Below, piece after piece: positions 23,201-35,111 of a stretch of DNA of 64,000 bases. Source of the DNA: Gnetum montanum. Its lineage: Eukaryota > Streptophyta > Gnetopsida > Gnetales > Gnetaceae. The notes beneath the pieces were generated by a model. The model did not search any database, had not been told where the DNA came from, and saw only the letters and a program-made list of their open reading frames with translations. The stretch lies in NCBI GenBank assembly GCA_015680685.1, contig MNCI01023457.1, forward strand, positions 1,221,654-1,285,653, read 5' to 3'. Within the stretch, counting starts at the first letter, position 1. Every line of letters starts with the position of its first letter. A program made the position numbers and the translations under genes.

Positions 23201-24903
23201 ATATCCAACATTAACTCTCATCTACTTCCTCATACTTGAAGTAGACGTTAGCCTCCTAGTTCCCATAGGTGATCACCATCTCCTCCTGGGACTTCTTTGC
23301 CCCTATAGCAATTTACACAAAAAACACAAAAAACAAAAAAAAGAAAAAATAAGGCAAGAAAGAAAAAAAACAAGTTAGGCAAAGCACCAAGAGCAGAAAA
23401 AAAATGATACTCGAACATGTAGTAACTTGCTATTTAGCTTACCAGGTTTAAACAATGATGGAAATGGTAGAAGATTAATCAAGACATCTTCAATGATGAT
23501 CGGTTTAAAGGGTGCCCATCCCTCATCCAACCAACCAGACTCCTTGCATTTCTTGTAGAGTTTGGGATACCGAGTTGGGTAGGTTTTGTACTCACCCCCG
23601 CATTGGCCTATCACACTTGCGCGTATTCTCAGTAGAAGATAACTCCCATAGCGCCATTTGTGCTAAGCTTAACACATATGTATCGCACCTGGTAACAAAA
23701 ACACACTGTTAACATTTGGCTAGCATAGCAAACATTGCATAGCATAGCAGAACATGGTTACAAAACTCACCCATCAGCACTGTAAATGGTTCCTGGTGGG
23801 TTTTGGAAGCACATTTCCATGTGACGTGCAATAAACAAAGTGTTTTAGGGATGGTAGCAATTATATTCGGGCATCTTCCAGATCCAAGCCAAACACCTCA
23901 AATTTCTAAGGTGCTAACTGTATCCTTCTCCCTACCTGCTACTGATTGCTCCATCCATCATAAATTTCAGAATATCCTTATTTGCCCTAGGCAACAGGGT
24001 TTCTATTATGGCAGCCGCTACCTCCTCTGCCAGGTGTGACAAAAAATTATACTGAAGTGTTGGAGGAGAAATTGTAGGAACTCCTACACTCCCTCTCTAA
24101 ACTAGACCGCCTGCTATTCCACATGAGCATGGGGCATAGGAATATTGGCCACTGGTTCACTAACGCAGCACATGAGCCCCACTATTTCTAAGACAATCAA
24201 GATTGGCCTTAGTGCTACCCTACACAACACAATAGAAAATGTTAACGACATGTTCAAGTAAAGTTCAAACATAGTGTAGCAAAACTAGCATTTTAACAGA
24301 TAGTGTAGCATGATTCTTTCATATAGTATAGCGAAAAACATGAAGGCAATAGCGTGGCAAAATTATCTTAGCATAGTGATAAAGTGATTAGCCCTAACAA
24401 AGAGATTAACATTATGCGATGATAGAACATGTGTTACACTATCACATCACACATGACCAAACCATCCTGAGGGTCCTACACTACGCTATTTGCATGCCAA
24501 GTGGCTCAAATTGTCCAAGCCTTTGTAGTAATGATAGCTGCAGTGATGGCAGTCTAAGCGACCTTGCATGCAACCTTAGCGTAATGTTTGTGCATCTGTC
24601 ACGGCCAAAATGGCAACAATGATGATGTAAGGGGAAAAAATGATAACATGATGATAGAAAATATATAGATAGCTAAAAAAAATTGCAGAAACAAAAACAA
24701 GAAGAGAAAAAGGCAATAACAGAGGCATAAGAAAAATAGAGGAAGCATAGTAGCCTACTGGGTCAACGGTGTCTCCTCACACAATGTGACGCATGTCTAC
24801 GACACATGCCTAGGGTTTCTTTCACTTCGTCAACCTTGGCGAGTGTTGAGTATTTGCATTCTTTCCTGGAAGCCATCATCTTGCTTACTGATTGTTTCTT
24901 CAT
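20251..24903 (-). pseudogene. Element B antisense gene, eight exons, homologous to that of A
   Basis: Runs opposite to gag-pol. Predicted exons on the minus strand: 24903-24759, 24219-23771, 23688-23443, 23302-22250, 22104-21634, 21545-21411, 21302-20482, 20391-20251. Every intron is GT-AG. Exon lengths follow those of A (449 against 450 for exon 2, 1053 against 1041 for exon 4). Matches include FQNPPGTIY (A FQNPPSSVY), ARLMDLFLAPNPS (A AGLMALLAAPSPN), SKPWICQI (A SRPWINHL), NPEVG (A HPKIG) and KNHKH. The protein ends in an acidic tail, as in A. In-frame stops in several exons show decay. Function unknown. Exon 1 is the least certain. Confidence 0.8.
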
Positions 24904-25010
24904 CACTACATCGAACTGCCTTTCTCTCTATCAGCAAAATCACTTTGTGCTACGAATGTGGGCTCTACACTGTTATGGTGAAAATGACGAGGTTACTAGG
25001 GTTTAATCCC

Positions 25011-25018
25011 TATTTATA
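25011..25018 (-). promoter_or_regulatory. TATA box of the element B antisense gene
   Basis: The minus strand reads TATAAATA about 110 bases before the proposed ATG at 24903. A has TATAAAAG in the same relative place. This supports an own promoter for the antisense gene. Confidence 0.55.
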
Positions 25019-25689
25019 GCCCCAATGGTGAAAAGGAAACTTGTCATTCTCTCTCTTCGTTTAATGTGGAGTATTCTGTGCAATGTAGCATGCTTGCCAT
25101 GACATCGTAGCATTGTTCTCATTAACACAGGTGGGCCTAGGCAAAAAGCCTTGACATGCTTCAAACTAGCTATTTGCCTTCACAAAAATATCTTGGATTT
25201 TAGGCAGTCTGAAAAGACCTTAACTAGCAATCCTAGCGCATAATTTCAATCTAGTTAGCAGTCCGCAATGACATTAAACTAGTGATTTTGCATTTTTACA
25301 TTAGCAATTTTGTGTTTTTACATTAGCAGCTTTCTGTTCTTTATACTAGTAGTTTTTCATTTTACATCTAGGCAATTCATAATGACATTAAACTAGCAGT
25401 TTTGCATTTTTACATTAGCAGTTTTGCACTTTTACATTAGTAGTTTTACATTTTTATGTCTTAGCGGTCTACCATGACCTTAAATTGGCAAATTTTAAGC
25501 TTTGCATCATGCTTTACCGATTACATCTCATTGCTAGTTTGCAAATTTTCACTATGCATAATTACTACCAATAGGTATCTCTTGACTAGACTTTCATCTC
25601 ATTTTGGCAAGTTGAGTGAGAATGGAAATCTGTCATGATCTCTCTTCACCTTTAGCTTTAGCAGGTCCACATGGCAAACTTGCAAGAAA
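25019..25689 (+). repeat. Element B spacer with degenerate repeats before pol
   Basis: At about 25180-25500 short units of the type TTTTACATTAGCAGTTTTGCA and GACATTAAACTAG recur. They resemble the repeats of the 3' region at 29100-29700. No gene is supported. Confidence 0.5.
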
Positions 25690-28600
25690 ACTGAACTCAG
25701 ATCTAATAGACTAAGAATCACCTGTAATTAGCATCATAGCATCCTTAAAAGCATCCCCAAACTAGCCTGAGCATCTGGTCCAAGCCCTAGATTTAGTGGA
25801 TGGGGATGTAACCGATGACCCTCTCATCGAAATGCCTATGACCACATCTAGGGGAAAGTTAAAAACATTGAAACTTAGTTCCCTCCTAGATTTGTAGATG
25901 CACAAAGATGTAGCCAACATTTTGCAAGATAACATTGAAGTGTTTTCATGGTCATACAGTGACATGCTAGGTTTAGATTCAAGGCTGATACAACACAACA
26001 TCATCTTAGACCTATGCATGAAAGCGGTTAAGCAGAAAGATCATAAGGTTAAACCAGAGATTGCACTAGCCATACGGGATGAAATCACCAAGCTATACCA
26101 GGTTGGTTTCATCCGGGTAGTTGATTACTCGAAATGGGTGTCCAACATCATTGTAGTTTCTAAGAAAATGGGAGGAATACAAATTTTTATAAACTTCTGG
26201 TATCTGAACAAGGCAACGATTAAAGATGATTTCCCACTTTCGAGTATCGATCAACTCATTGACACTATGGTTGGTCATGCTTTGTTATCCTTCATGGATG
26301 GTTTCTCTAGCTACAACCAAATTTGCATTAACCTAGAGCATTAGTTAACAACAACCTTCATGACCCCATGGGGTACCTTTTGTTATACTATGATGCCTTT
26401 TGGACTCAAGAACACCGGAGCAACCTACTAGAGAGTCATGACTTACATCTTTAGCGACTACATCCGAGAAATGCTGAACGACTATGTAGATGATATAATA
26501 GTTAAATCTAAAGAGGCTACTGATCATCCCAATGATTTAGGTGTAGTCCTCAAGTGTTGCTAGATGCATGATCTATGCCTCAATCCAAAAAAGTGTGTCT
26601 TCGGGGTGAGGACTGGACGCATGTTAGGGTTTGTGGTATCGGAGGCCGGAATACGGGTGGACCCTAACAAAGTTAAGGTTATTGTCAAACTAGAACCTCC
26701 TACAAACCTTAAAGAACTACATGGGTTACAAGGTAGAGTACAGTTCATTAGAAGGTTTATAGCAAATTTGATGGACAAGTTACACCCCATGCAACATCTA
26801 CTGAAGAAAGGGGTTAACTTCGAATGGACGACTCGATGTCAACAAGCCTTTGATGATATGAAGAAAGTCCTCTTGCACCTCCCAAATATTTACCCACCAT
26901 AGAGGGATAAGACTTTTTTCATCTACCTTGCCACCTCAGACACGTGTATCGTGTACTGTTATGTTAGAAATGGGATGATGGTTTTGAGATACCAGTGTAC
27001 TACCTAAGTCATGTACTGATAGCATATGAAGCAAAATACAATGAGGTAGAGAGAAACTGCCTTGCCTTAGTGTTTGCATTAAAAAAGTGGAGACACTACC
27101 TGTTTTGTAGCAAAATTAACATTATTTGCAAAAGCAACATACTCCGGGCTATAACAAACAATCTATACAAAAGCAATAGGATAGCTTGGTGGAAAGCAAT
27201 ACCAGTGGAATTCGATTTGCATTATGTGAGCCAATCATCGACAAAAGGTCAAGCCATAGCAACGCAACTTAGGCCCTCACCCTTTGACAGCTAGGCAATC
27301 ATAGATCCTGAATTCCCAGACAAGCATGTTGGCACTATCAATGTCATCCCATAGCATCTTGAAGCTACTTTGCATTTTTATGGTGCCTTGACCATGCGAG
27401 GATGTAGTGCAGCTACTGTTATTTCATTTCCCTCTTGGGAAATGTATCCTTTAGCTTATTGTTTTGCATTCCCTTGTACAAACAACGTGGCAGAGTACAA
27501 GGGGTTACTCAAGGACCTTTTAGTAGCCCAAGCATTAAGCATACAACACTTGGTGATTCGCAAAGATTCACAACTAGTTGTTTATCAAATCACCGAGGTC
27601 TACGCCTACAAAGCTACACACCTACAACCATACTGTGACTTAGCAAAAACTTTGCTCAAACAATTTGCAACTATAGACGTGCAACACATGCCACATAATG
27701 AAAACACCATAGCAGACGCCTTGGCCACCCTAGTGTTAAATATTCCATTACACTTGTTTGTAAGTTTGCCAACCTTGATTACTGAGTGTACTAAACCTAT
27801 CACTCAGGTGGTACACGTAGCCTCTATCAGTGCTACAAATACCTAGGAGTGGTATGCCAACATTAAAGCCTACTTGCAACATGGCAAGCCCCCAAGCTAA
27901 TTGACATCTACCTAGAGAGATGTGATTCGTAAGCGTGCTCGATAATATGTGCTTATGGGAGACAACGCCTTGTGCAAATGCTCTTATGATAGGATATTTC
28001 TGGCATGCGTAAATGAGGAGCAAGCGTAAAAGCTAATTAATGAAGTACACGAGGGACTGTGTGGTGGACATATAGCACCTAGGGCTATGGTCACAAAAAT
28101 CAGACGTCTAGGGTACTATTGGCCTCACATGGAGCATGATTGCTTGGCCAAAGTTAAGATGTGTGATACATACCAATGATACACAAATCTCATACATGTT
28201 TCACCTACAAATTTGTATCTAACATAGATTACATGGCCTTTCCAGCGATGGGGACTAGACCTCATAGGACCTATCATGCCTAAGTCCTCTATAGGGCATA
28301 GCTTCATCATCACCACCACTGAGTATTTTACTAAGTGGGTAGAGAATATCCCCCTGAGGAAGATCACATCTCAATAGATTTGCCACTTCATCTTGGATAA
28401 CATCGTGACAAGGTTTGGGCATCCCATGACTATTGTGACCGACAACGAGCCATAGTTTAGTAGTACAGAAACCCAAACCTTCTGTAGCAATCCTGGCATC
28501 AGAAAATCATTCTCCTTTCCATATTACCCAAAGGGGAACGGGCAAGCAGAGGCTACAAATAAGTCCATCATCAACTTGTTAAAGAAGATTCTTAACAACA

Positions 28601-29091
28601 GCAAGAGGCGATGGCATGAGCAAATCCTTTATGTGTTGTGGGCTTACATGACGACATGTAGAACTACGACAGGTAAGACACCTTATAGTCTTGTTTATGG
28701 ATTTGAAGTAGTGTTACCTCTTGAGTTGCAAGTTCCATCACTCCGGATAATCCTATCAAATGTCATGAGTGAAACCCAAAATAACAAGTCGAGGATCATC
28801 GACCTTAACTCAATAGAGCAAGAGCATGCACAAACACTGGGTCACATAGAGCATTATTAGAATAAGAAAAGATAAAAACATCATGCAAATATGCATGAAT
28901 GACCAATACAGAAGGGAGACCTCGTTCTCAAGGTTGTTCATGAGTATATGAATAAATTCTCAACAAACTGGAAAGGTCCATACATGGTAACAAAAGCCTT
29001 TGGAAATGGGGCCTTCAAGTTGGGAGACATGGACGACAACAAGTTTGTAAATCTAGTGAATCACTCATATCTCAAGCCATACTACATCTAA
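25690..29091 (+). pseudogene. Element B pol (RT, RNase H, second RNase H, integrase)
   Basis: RT blocks include HALLSFMDGFSSYNQI, TPWGTFCYTMMPFGLKN and NDYVDDIIVKS (catalytic YVDD, about 26480). KKCVFGVRTGRMLGFVVS and RFIANLMDKLHPMQHLLKKG follow. Near 26965 the frame shifts by one base and continues to the end. NEVERNCLALVFALKKWRHY marks the first RNase H; FYGALTMRGCSAATVIS and NENTIADALATL mark the second, which distinguishes Tat-type elements. Integrase has CGGHIAPRAM (zinc part), DLIGPI, VTDNEP and NGQAEATNK for the DDE triad. It ends SYLKPYYI at 29091. Many stops occur, among them 26342, 26431 and 26899. Confidence 0.85.
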
Positions 29092-29700
29092 AGCATAAAC
29101 ATGGTAGGCTTGTTTGCTATGATGTAAAACTGGCAAACAAACATCTGCTACGACATAAAATTTGCAAAGGTGAACAAACATCCGCTATGATGTTAAACTG
29201 GCAGAGCATCACCAACATTCGCTATGATGTAAAACTGGCAAAGCTTGTCTGCTACGATGTAAAATTGGCACAGATAATCTGATATGACTATAAACTGGCA
29301 CAGATAGTCTGCTATGACTATAAATTGGCACATACGGTCTACTGGGACCTTAAACTAGCATAGACGGTTTACTAGAACCTTAAACTAGCTCATCCACCAT
29401 CTACTACGATGAAAAACTAGCACATCGGTTTGCTAGGACCGTAAACTAGCACAACGACCATTTGCTATGATGTTAAACTAGCACATACGGTCTACTAGGA
29501 CCCTAAACTAGTATAGCAATCATCTGCTATGATGTTGAACTAGCAGATACGGTCTACTAGGACCCTAGACTAGTACAACGACTATCCGCTACGATGATAA
29601 ACTAGAACAGTGGTCTGCTAGGACCTTAAACTAGTACACAATGGTCTACTGAGACCTTAAATCAGCATACCATTATCTACTAGGACCTTAAAATAGGTTC
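29092..29700 (+). repeat. Element B 3' region: ~30-base degenerate tandem repeats
   Basis: Units like CTGCTACGATGTAAAACTGGCA and TCTACTAGGACCTTAAACTAGC repeat with roughly 25-40 base spacing. The same motif on the matching element strand fills A at 32820-33200. It is noncoding. Confidence 0.75.
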
Positions 29701-30547
29701 ATGGCATGTCCCCAACATGCATCTACATCAGTACACAATAAGTGAGCATGCACAGTGCTGACACGGGGTGGGACGTTGCAGTTCTAGAACGTAGTTCACG
29801 ATACCAAGAAAATACCCTTTGGAACATATGTAGTGCCACTATTCTTGGCATCTTGCTAATCCTCCGGAGATGTCATATGACATCATGCTAACCGTTTGGA
29901 CCTACTACCACCACGAATCATCGCCTTGGCAGTAGCTTCCCTAGTCAACGCTTGCTGCTAAAGTTCTATTAGTATTGTGGCCCAACCATAATATTGTTAA
30001 CATCTAGCCCCTACCAATGTCCTAGCTCAAGAGACGTTTAGCTATTGGGTAGCCAATCTCACAGCTGAACTAAGAATGCTTATCTTGGGTAGGGATTCCT
30101 GAGCATCTGCATTCACAGCAACTCCTAGCCTCCTCGATGCCAGCTCCTCCACGCTGATGCTGCCAAGGCCGCTACTGGCCTTCCTAGTTTGGATGCCGTA
30201 TGCCTCAGCAATGTCCACAGCAAGACCTTTGCCTTCATTTTGCATCATTGTTGTTTCTCTTGATTTATGTTTTGTTGTGTTTGCAAGGTGCACACCAAAG
30301 GGGCATTGGTCAAAGGTGTGTTTCGTCACAGTAGTAGATGCTATAGCATTACAAGGTGGTTGTTTTGATTAGCTTGGCTACTTTAAAGTGCACATCCTAT
30401 CCTCCCCTTCAAGCTTTCTTACCTCGTTCCTTGCACCCGTAATTTCCACTCTCTCCCCTCTTTTACAAGCTTTTCTTGATGCTTGTCAATCCCTCCCATA
30501 TGCTCAACCACAAAATTCATGACACACGTTACACAGCTCGCTGTATG
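29701..30547 (+). other. Element B 3' noncoding region, left of the A insertion
   Basis: About 850 bases follow the repeats. Short open stretches exist in several frames, but none matches an element domain. The sequence continues at 47609 after element A. Confidence 0.5.
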
Positions 30548-30552
30548 GAAAG
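30548..30552. repeat. Target-site duplication of element A, left copy (GAAAG)
   Basis: GAAAG directly precedes TGTACC of the left LTR and recurs at 47604-47608 directly after GTTTCA of the right LTR. Confidence 0.95.
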
Positions 30553-31817
30553 TGTACCGCCTGAAATCGTCGGTCCCTGGCTGGAAGGAAAAACAGAGAC
30601 CGTGGGATCGCAGGACGTGCACAGACGACCCTACCTTCGCCTGAGGGCGAGCTGGAATGTACGAGGGTAGGGTACCTTGGGTGGTTTGCGCGCAGATCAG
30701 ACAAGGATTTCCCCGAGTGTCACCGAAGTGTTATACGCTGGGTTATACGTAAACTGTGTAACGGGCATAAAACGAAGCGAACAGTGTAAACAGGGCGTAA
30801 AGAAAATGTAAGCAGCGTAACAGCTGAAATAGTGTGTGCAGCGTAAAGCGTAAACAAAACATAAACGGTGTAATAGCGTAAGCAAGGCATATACAGTGTA
30901 AACAACATAAGCAGGACGTAGACAGTGTAAAGCGTAAACAAGGCATATACAGCGTAAACAGCGTAAGCAGGGCGTAGACAGCGTAAAGCGTAAACAAGGC
31001 ATGTACAGCGTAAACAGTGTAAGCAGGGCATAGATAGCGTAAACAAAGCGTAAATGTAAACACAGTGTAAACTGTAAACTGTAAATTGTGTTATGGAAAT
31101 GTGGTGCACCGGTCTAACACAGTTGTGGCTGAACACAAGGCGGACGTAAAGCCCCGGTGGGTGCAAGGATGCGGCTGGTTCGCACGGCGGGCGGAGCGTA
31201 GAGACTGTGCTCGGTGTACAGAACTTCCAGTGTAAGCGTAAGGGGTTTTGGTTTACAGCATAATTGCTCTGGGGTCTGCTCTGGTAAATTTTGCCGACCT
31301 TGAAAACGCGGAAAACTGGGCTTTTTATAGGGGAAGGGTTACCGGGAAAATCGGGCTGGGAGACACATGGCGTGTCGACCGAGCATGTACAATTTAGAAA
31401 TATGATATACGATGGGCGTATACGCTACATCAGGCCAGCGTATACGCTGGGCGTATATGCTGGGCGTATACGCTGGACTTGCTGGGTGTGAACTTTGGTG
31501 GACGCTGGGCGTATATGCTGGGGCCTATACGTTGATGGATACTGGCGTATACGCTGATGGATGCTGGCATCGACTTGCTTCAATTCTTGCTCCTGTTGCA
31601 TCTGCTGTGTACATTAGGTGTGTATGCTGGGCGTCGGGCGTAAACGTCGGGCGTATATGCTGGGCGTAGACGCTGGCGCAACACTTGGTAAAAAAAACGA
31701 GTGCTTCGACCCTCAAAATCACCATGTGACTTCAAATGTAGCCAACGTCGTCTGAGAGTCATGGAGATCTGCTTCTTATTGGATAAGTGCCAAACTCGAA
31801 ATTTCTGTGGTGTTTCA
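30553..31817 (-). repeat. Element A 3' LTR (left copy)
   Basis: 1265 bases, TGTACC to GTTTCA on the plus strand. It contains a 56-base tandem repeat with unit starts at 30876, 30932 and 30988, built of GCGTAAACA-like words. At 31400-31680 GCGTATACGCTGG palindromic units occur. The minus-strand TATAAAAA at 31322-31329 matches that in the other LTR. The copy is 39 bases longer than the right one, chiefly through extra GCGTATACGC units. Confidence 0.95.
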
Positions 31818-31830
31818 TTGGTCCCTCTTT
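31818..31830 (-). promoter_or_regulatory. Element A polypurine tract
   Basis: The minus strand reads AAAGAGGGACCAA just before TGAAACACC. B has TGAGGGGCCAA before the same TGAAACACC, so tract and LTR edge are kept between the two elements. Confidence 0.65.
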
Positions 31831-33206
31831 GTTGACGCTTGGAGGAAATGACCCGAGAAGCGTCGACAAAGAAGCACAAAACACCACAAGCATCTTGATA
31901 AAATCTTTGTCCCTTGCCACTTAACGAGACGTCATCGTACCATGTTTAGTAGTGTATGGGAGTGAAAAAGGTGAGATTGGTAACTGGTAGGAGAGAAGGG
32001 ATTATGGGGATTGGTGACTGCCCAAGGGATTATGCTGGGGAAATGGGATGCTCAGGTGTGCGGCATGCTAGTCCTCATCGATAGCCATTGTTTGGCAGAC
32101 TCGGAATTCAGGCATGCGATGTGCGTCCTTTGGCAGAACAGTGCTCTTGGTTAGTGTTCAAGAGCACTTGTTGTCCATGCCAAAGCCACGGGGTGATGTT
32201 TTGCATTTTTTGGAGGAACAGGGCCCGTGTTTAATGTTTAAGGGGGGCCTGTTGACGGGTAGCCAAAGCCATGCAACTGGATGCTTCTTGACCGTTTTGG
32301 GACATGAGTACTTGGTTTTGAGACAACTGCCTTCCCGCCCGGGGGCTTATATGGGAAGCGCCAAGGGTCTTTTTTTTTTCTGTAAAGATTGTTCTTATAC
32401 TCATGTGTGAATATTGTGTTTTGTGTGTTGCGACTGCTATAATGTTTTACAGTGTGTAATAGTTTGGCGAACAGATGGTGAATTTTCAAGGAATGGGAAT
32501 GTACGGGTTAACGGTTTGATTCAGTCTTGTCAGGTGGATTAATGGACATTGCTTCATCTTGCTGCCTATGATGAAATGCACTCTCTTACGAGCACCTCTG
32601 AGCGTCATCCTGCAAACATAACTCCAGGGAGACAAGAAAACCATGAGTGAATAAATGAGCTTAGATTTAAACAACTGCAAGTGAACAAAAATATTGGGGG
32701 CGATTCTGAGCAATGAGTGCGAATGTCGACGATGCTAATGAGATTGTGTGCCGATGAGGGATGCAATGATTCTGGCGAATGAATATGGCTGTGGAGCGAA
32801 GGGTCGGAGACGAACGTGCCAGTTTACAGTCTTGACGAACTATCATGGATTAGTTTTATGTCGTAACTCGTTGGACATTGCCCGTTTAGCGTCGTGGCGG
32901 ACGGTACGTTGCCAGTTTTGAGTCTTAGCGGACCATGCAGAAGCAAGCTAGTTTATAGTCTTAGCAGACTCTGATGGTTCTGACGGTGACATTTTACTGT
33001 CATGCCAGAAGGATGCTAGTTTATCGTCATTGTGGACACTGTGGGGTATCAATTTATTGTCATAATACCAGGACAATGATGGTGTTAGTTTTAAGTCGTA
33101 ACCCAAGACTGTTCTGTGATATCAGTTTATAGTCATGATCCAGGACTTATCTGTGGTATCAGTTTATAGTCGTGATTCCAGGACTAACACATACTTGAGC
33201 TTGAAT
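31831..33206 (-). repeat. Element A 3' noncoding region with degenerate repeats
   Basis: From about 32820 to 33200, words such as TAGTTTATAGTC and GTCATGCCAG recur every 30-45 bases. They are the reverse complement of the B repeats at 29100-29700, thus on the same element strand. The part 31831-32820 holds no supported gene. Confidence 0.65.
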
Positions 33207-35111
33207 TTATGTATAAAACGGTTTCAAGAACAAGTGATTGGTTGGATTTGCAAACTCTTTTCCGTCCATGTCAACCAACTTGAAAGCTCCATTGTCGAAT
33301 GCTTTGATCACCAGGTAAGGTCCTTCCTAGTTGACTGAGAATTTATCTGGGTGTTCTCGAACAGCCTTAAGCACGAGGTCTCCTTCTTTGATGGGGTGCT
33401 TATGAACGTCATGTCGATGTCGTTGCCGTTGTCGTTTTTGGTACCATTCGATCTGATCGAGTGCGCGTACGCACTCCTCCTTCACCGAGTCCAGGTCAAT
33501 GATGCGTAGATCATTGTTTTGCTCGTCGTCGAGAAGTCCGGAAAGCGTGATCCTTAGAGATGGTACCTGTAATTCCAAAGGTAAAAAAGCTTCTGAACCG
33601 TAAACAAGACTGTATGGAGTTTTACCTGTCGAAGTCCGATGTGTAGTACGGTATGCCCACAACGGATACACCAGTTGTTCGTGACATCTTTGTTTACTTT
33701 GAGCAAGCATCTTTTTGAGTATTGTAATGATTGTCTTATTTGTTGCTTCCGCCTGCCCATTGCTCTGAGGATAGTAAGGGGATGAAAACGAATGTTTGAT
33801 CCCTAGACTATCACAAAACATTTTGGTCTCCGCACTGCTAAATTGTGGCCCATTGTCAGTGATGATCGTCATGGGAATGCCAAAACGGGTTACAATATTT
33901 TCGAGGATGAAGTGGCACACGTGTTTAGAAGTAGTTTTTCGAAGGGGCGCAACTTCTACCCATTTCGTGAAATATTCGGTTGCTGTTATGATAAAACTAT
34001 GCCCGGCCGAAGATGTGGGTGTTATCGGGCCTATAAGGTCCAATCCCCACTTCTGGAAGGGCCATGTGATCTGTGTTGTGTGCAACTCATTCGGTGGGAT
34101 ATGGATTAGATTACTGTGTTTTTGACAAGTACTACATGTTCTGACCTTGGACAGACAATAGTACTCCATGTGTGGCCAATAGTAGCCTAAGCGTCTTATT
34201 TTGGTTGCCATTGCCTTTGGTGCAATGTGTCCCCCGCATATTCCGTCGTGTACTTGTTCAACAATTGTCTGGGCTTCGGTACTATTGATGCATGTCAGCA
34301 GTATGCCCTCGTAGGATCGGCGACACAATGTGTCTCCTATTAGTGTGTATTTTCTAGAATGTTTGTGTACTGCGTCCTTTTGTGCGTTTGTTAAATGTTG
34401 TGGCGTTTCACCGCGCAGAAGGTATTTCTTTACGTCATCGTACCATTTGGTAGCGTGTGTTGTACTGACAGATGCGATTGGTAGCATGTCGAGAGTATTA
34501 GTTATGGGCTCGGCACAACTGGTTACGGAGCTTGGTAACGCGTGAAACATGTCAGGGGATAGGTTTAAGGCCAAGGTTGCTAATGCATCTGCAATGGTAT
34601 TGTCATTCCTAGAGACGTGTTGGACATCGACGCTTTCGAATTGTTTAAGTAGGTGTTTAGCCAAATCACAGTATGGTTGTAAGTGTTGTGCCTTACATGT
34701 ATAGACATCTGTGACTTGGTTTACGACTAGTTGTGAGTCCCCTCTGACTACAAGGCGTGTAATGTCCAAAGCTAGTGCAGCCGTGAGACCTCTAAGGAGG
34801 CCTTTATACTTTGCTATGTTATTAGTACAATGAAAATTGAAGCGATAAGAAAAAGGTTTAATTTTCCCAGAGGGGTATGTGATTACAGCGGCAGCACTTC
34901 CTCCTCGAGAGGTGGATGCTCCATCGAAGTTTAGAATGGCATCGTAGTTATCTGGCATCGTATCTATTGCATTTACATCTTCGTCTGGGAATTCGGGTTC
35001 TATTGTACCTAGATCTTGTGTTGGCGACGTAGTCATTTGATTTGCTATGGCTTGGCCCTTGATTGATGATTGTGCCACGTAGCGCAGATCGAACTCAGCT
35101 ATGATGGCCTT
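33207..35111 (-). CDS. Element A second RNase H and integrase (pol, 3' part)
   Basis: The frame continues from the RT part after a TAG at 35112-35114. FDGASTSRGGSAAAVI, GDSQLVVNQV and NTIADALATLAL are the blocks of a second RNase H, which in Tat-type elements follows the usual one. Integrase starts with a His-His-Cys-Cys zinc part (HDGICGGHIAPKAM, then RTCSTCQKH). The catalytic core has LDLIGPI, ITDNGPQFSS and NGQAEATNK, the DDE residues. It inserts element DNA into the genome. A TAG at 33327-33329 lies where B has Trp (STNWKGPY); the frame then runs on to TAA at 33207. Apart from these stops it is intact. Confidence 0.9.

Noticed and set aside
30042-30329. Open frame of 95 codons in the 3' region of B
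   Set aside because: No similarity to any element protein and no counterpart in A.
30697-31166. Overlapping minus-strand open frames of 100-150 codons rich in YAVYALLTLY words (also 46522-46961)
   Set aside because: They are translations of the GTAAACAGCGTA-type LTR repeats in three frames, with no protein match and no selection signal.
32114-32410. Open frame of 98 codons in the 3' noncoding region of A
   Set aside because: No recognisable motif and no counterpart in B.
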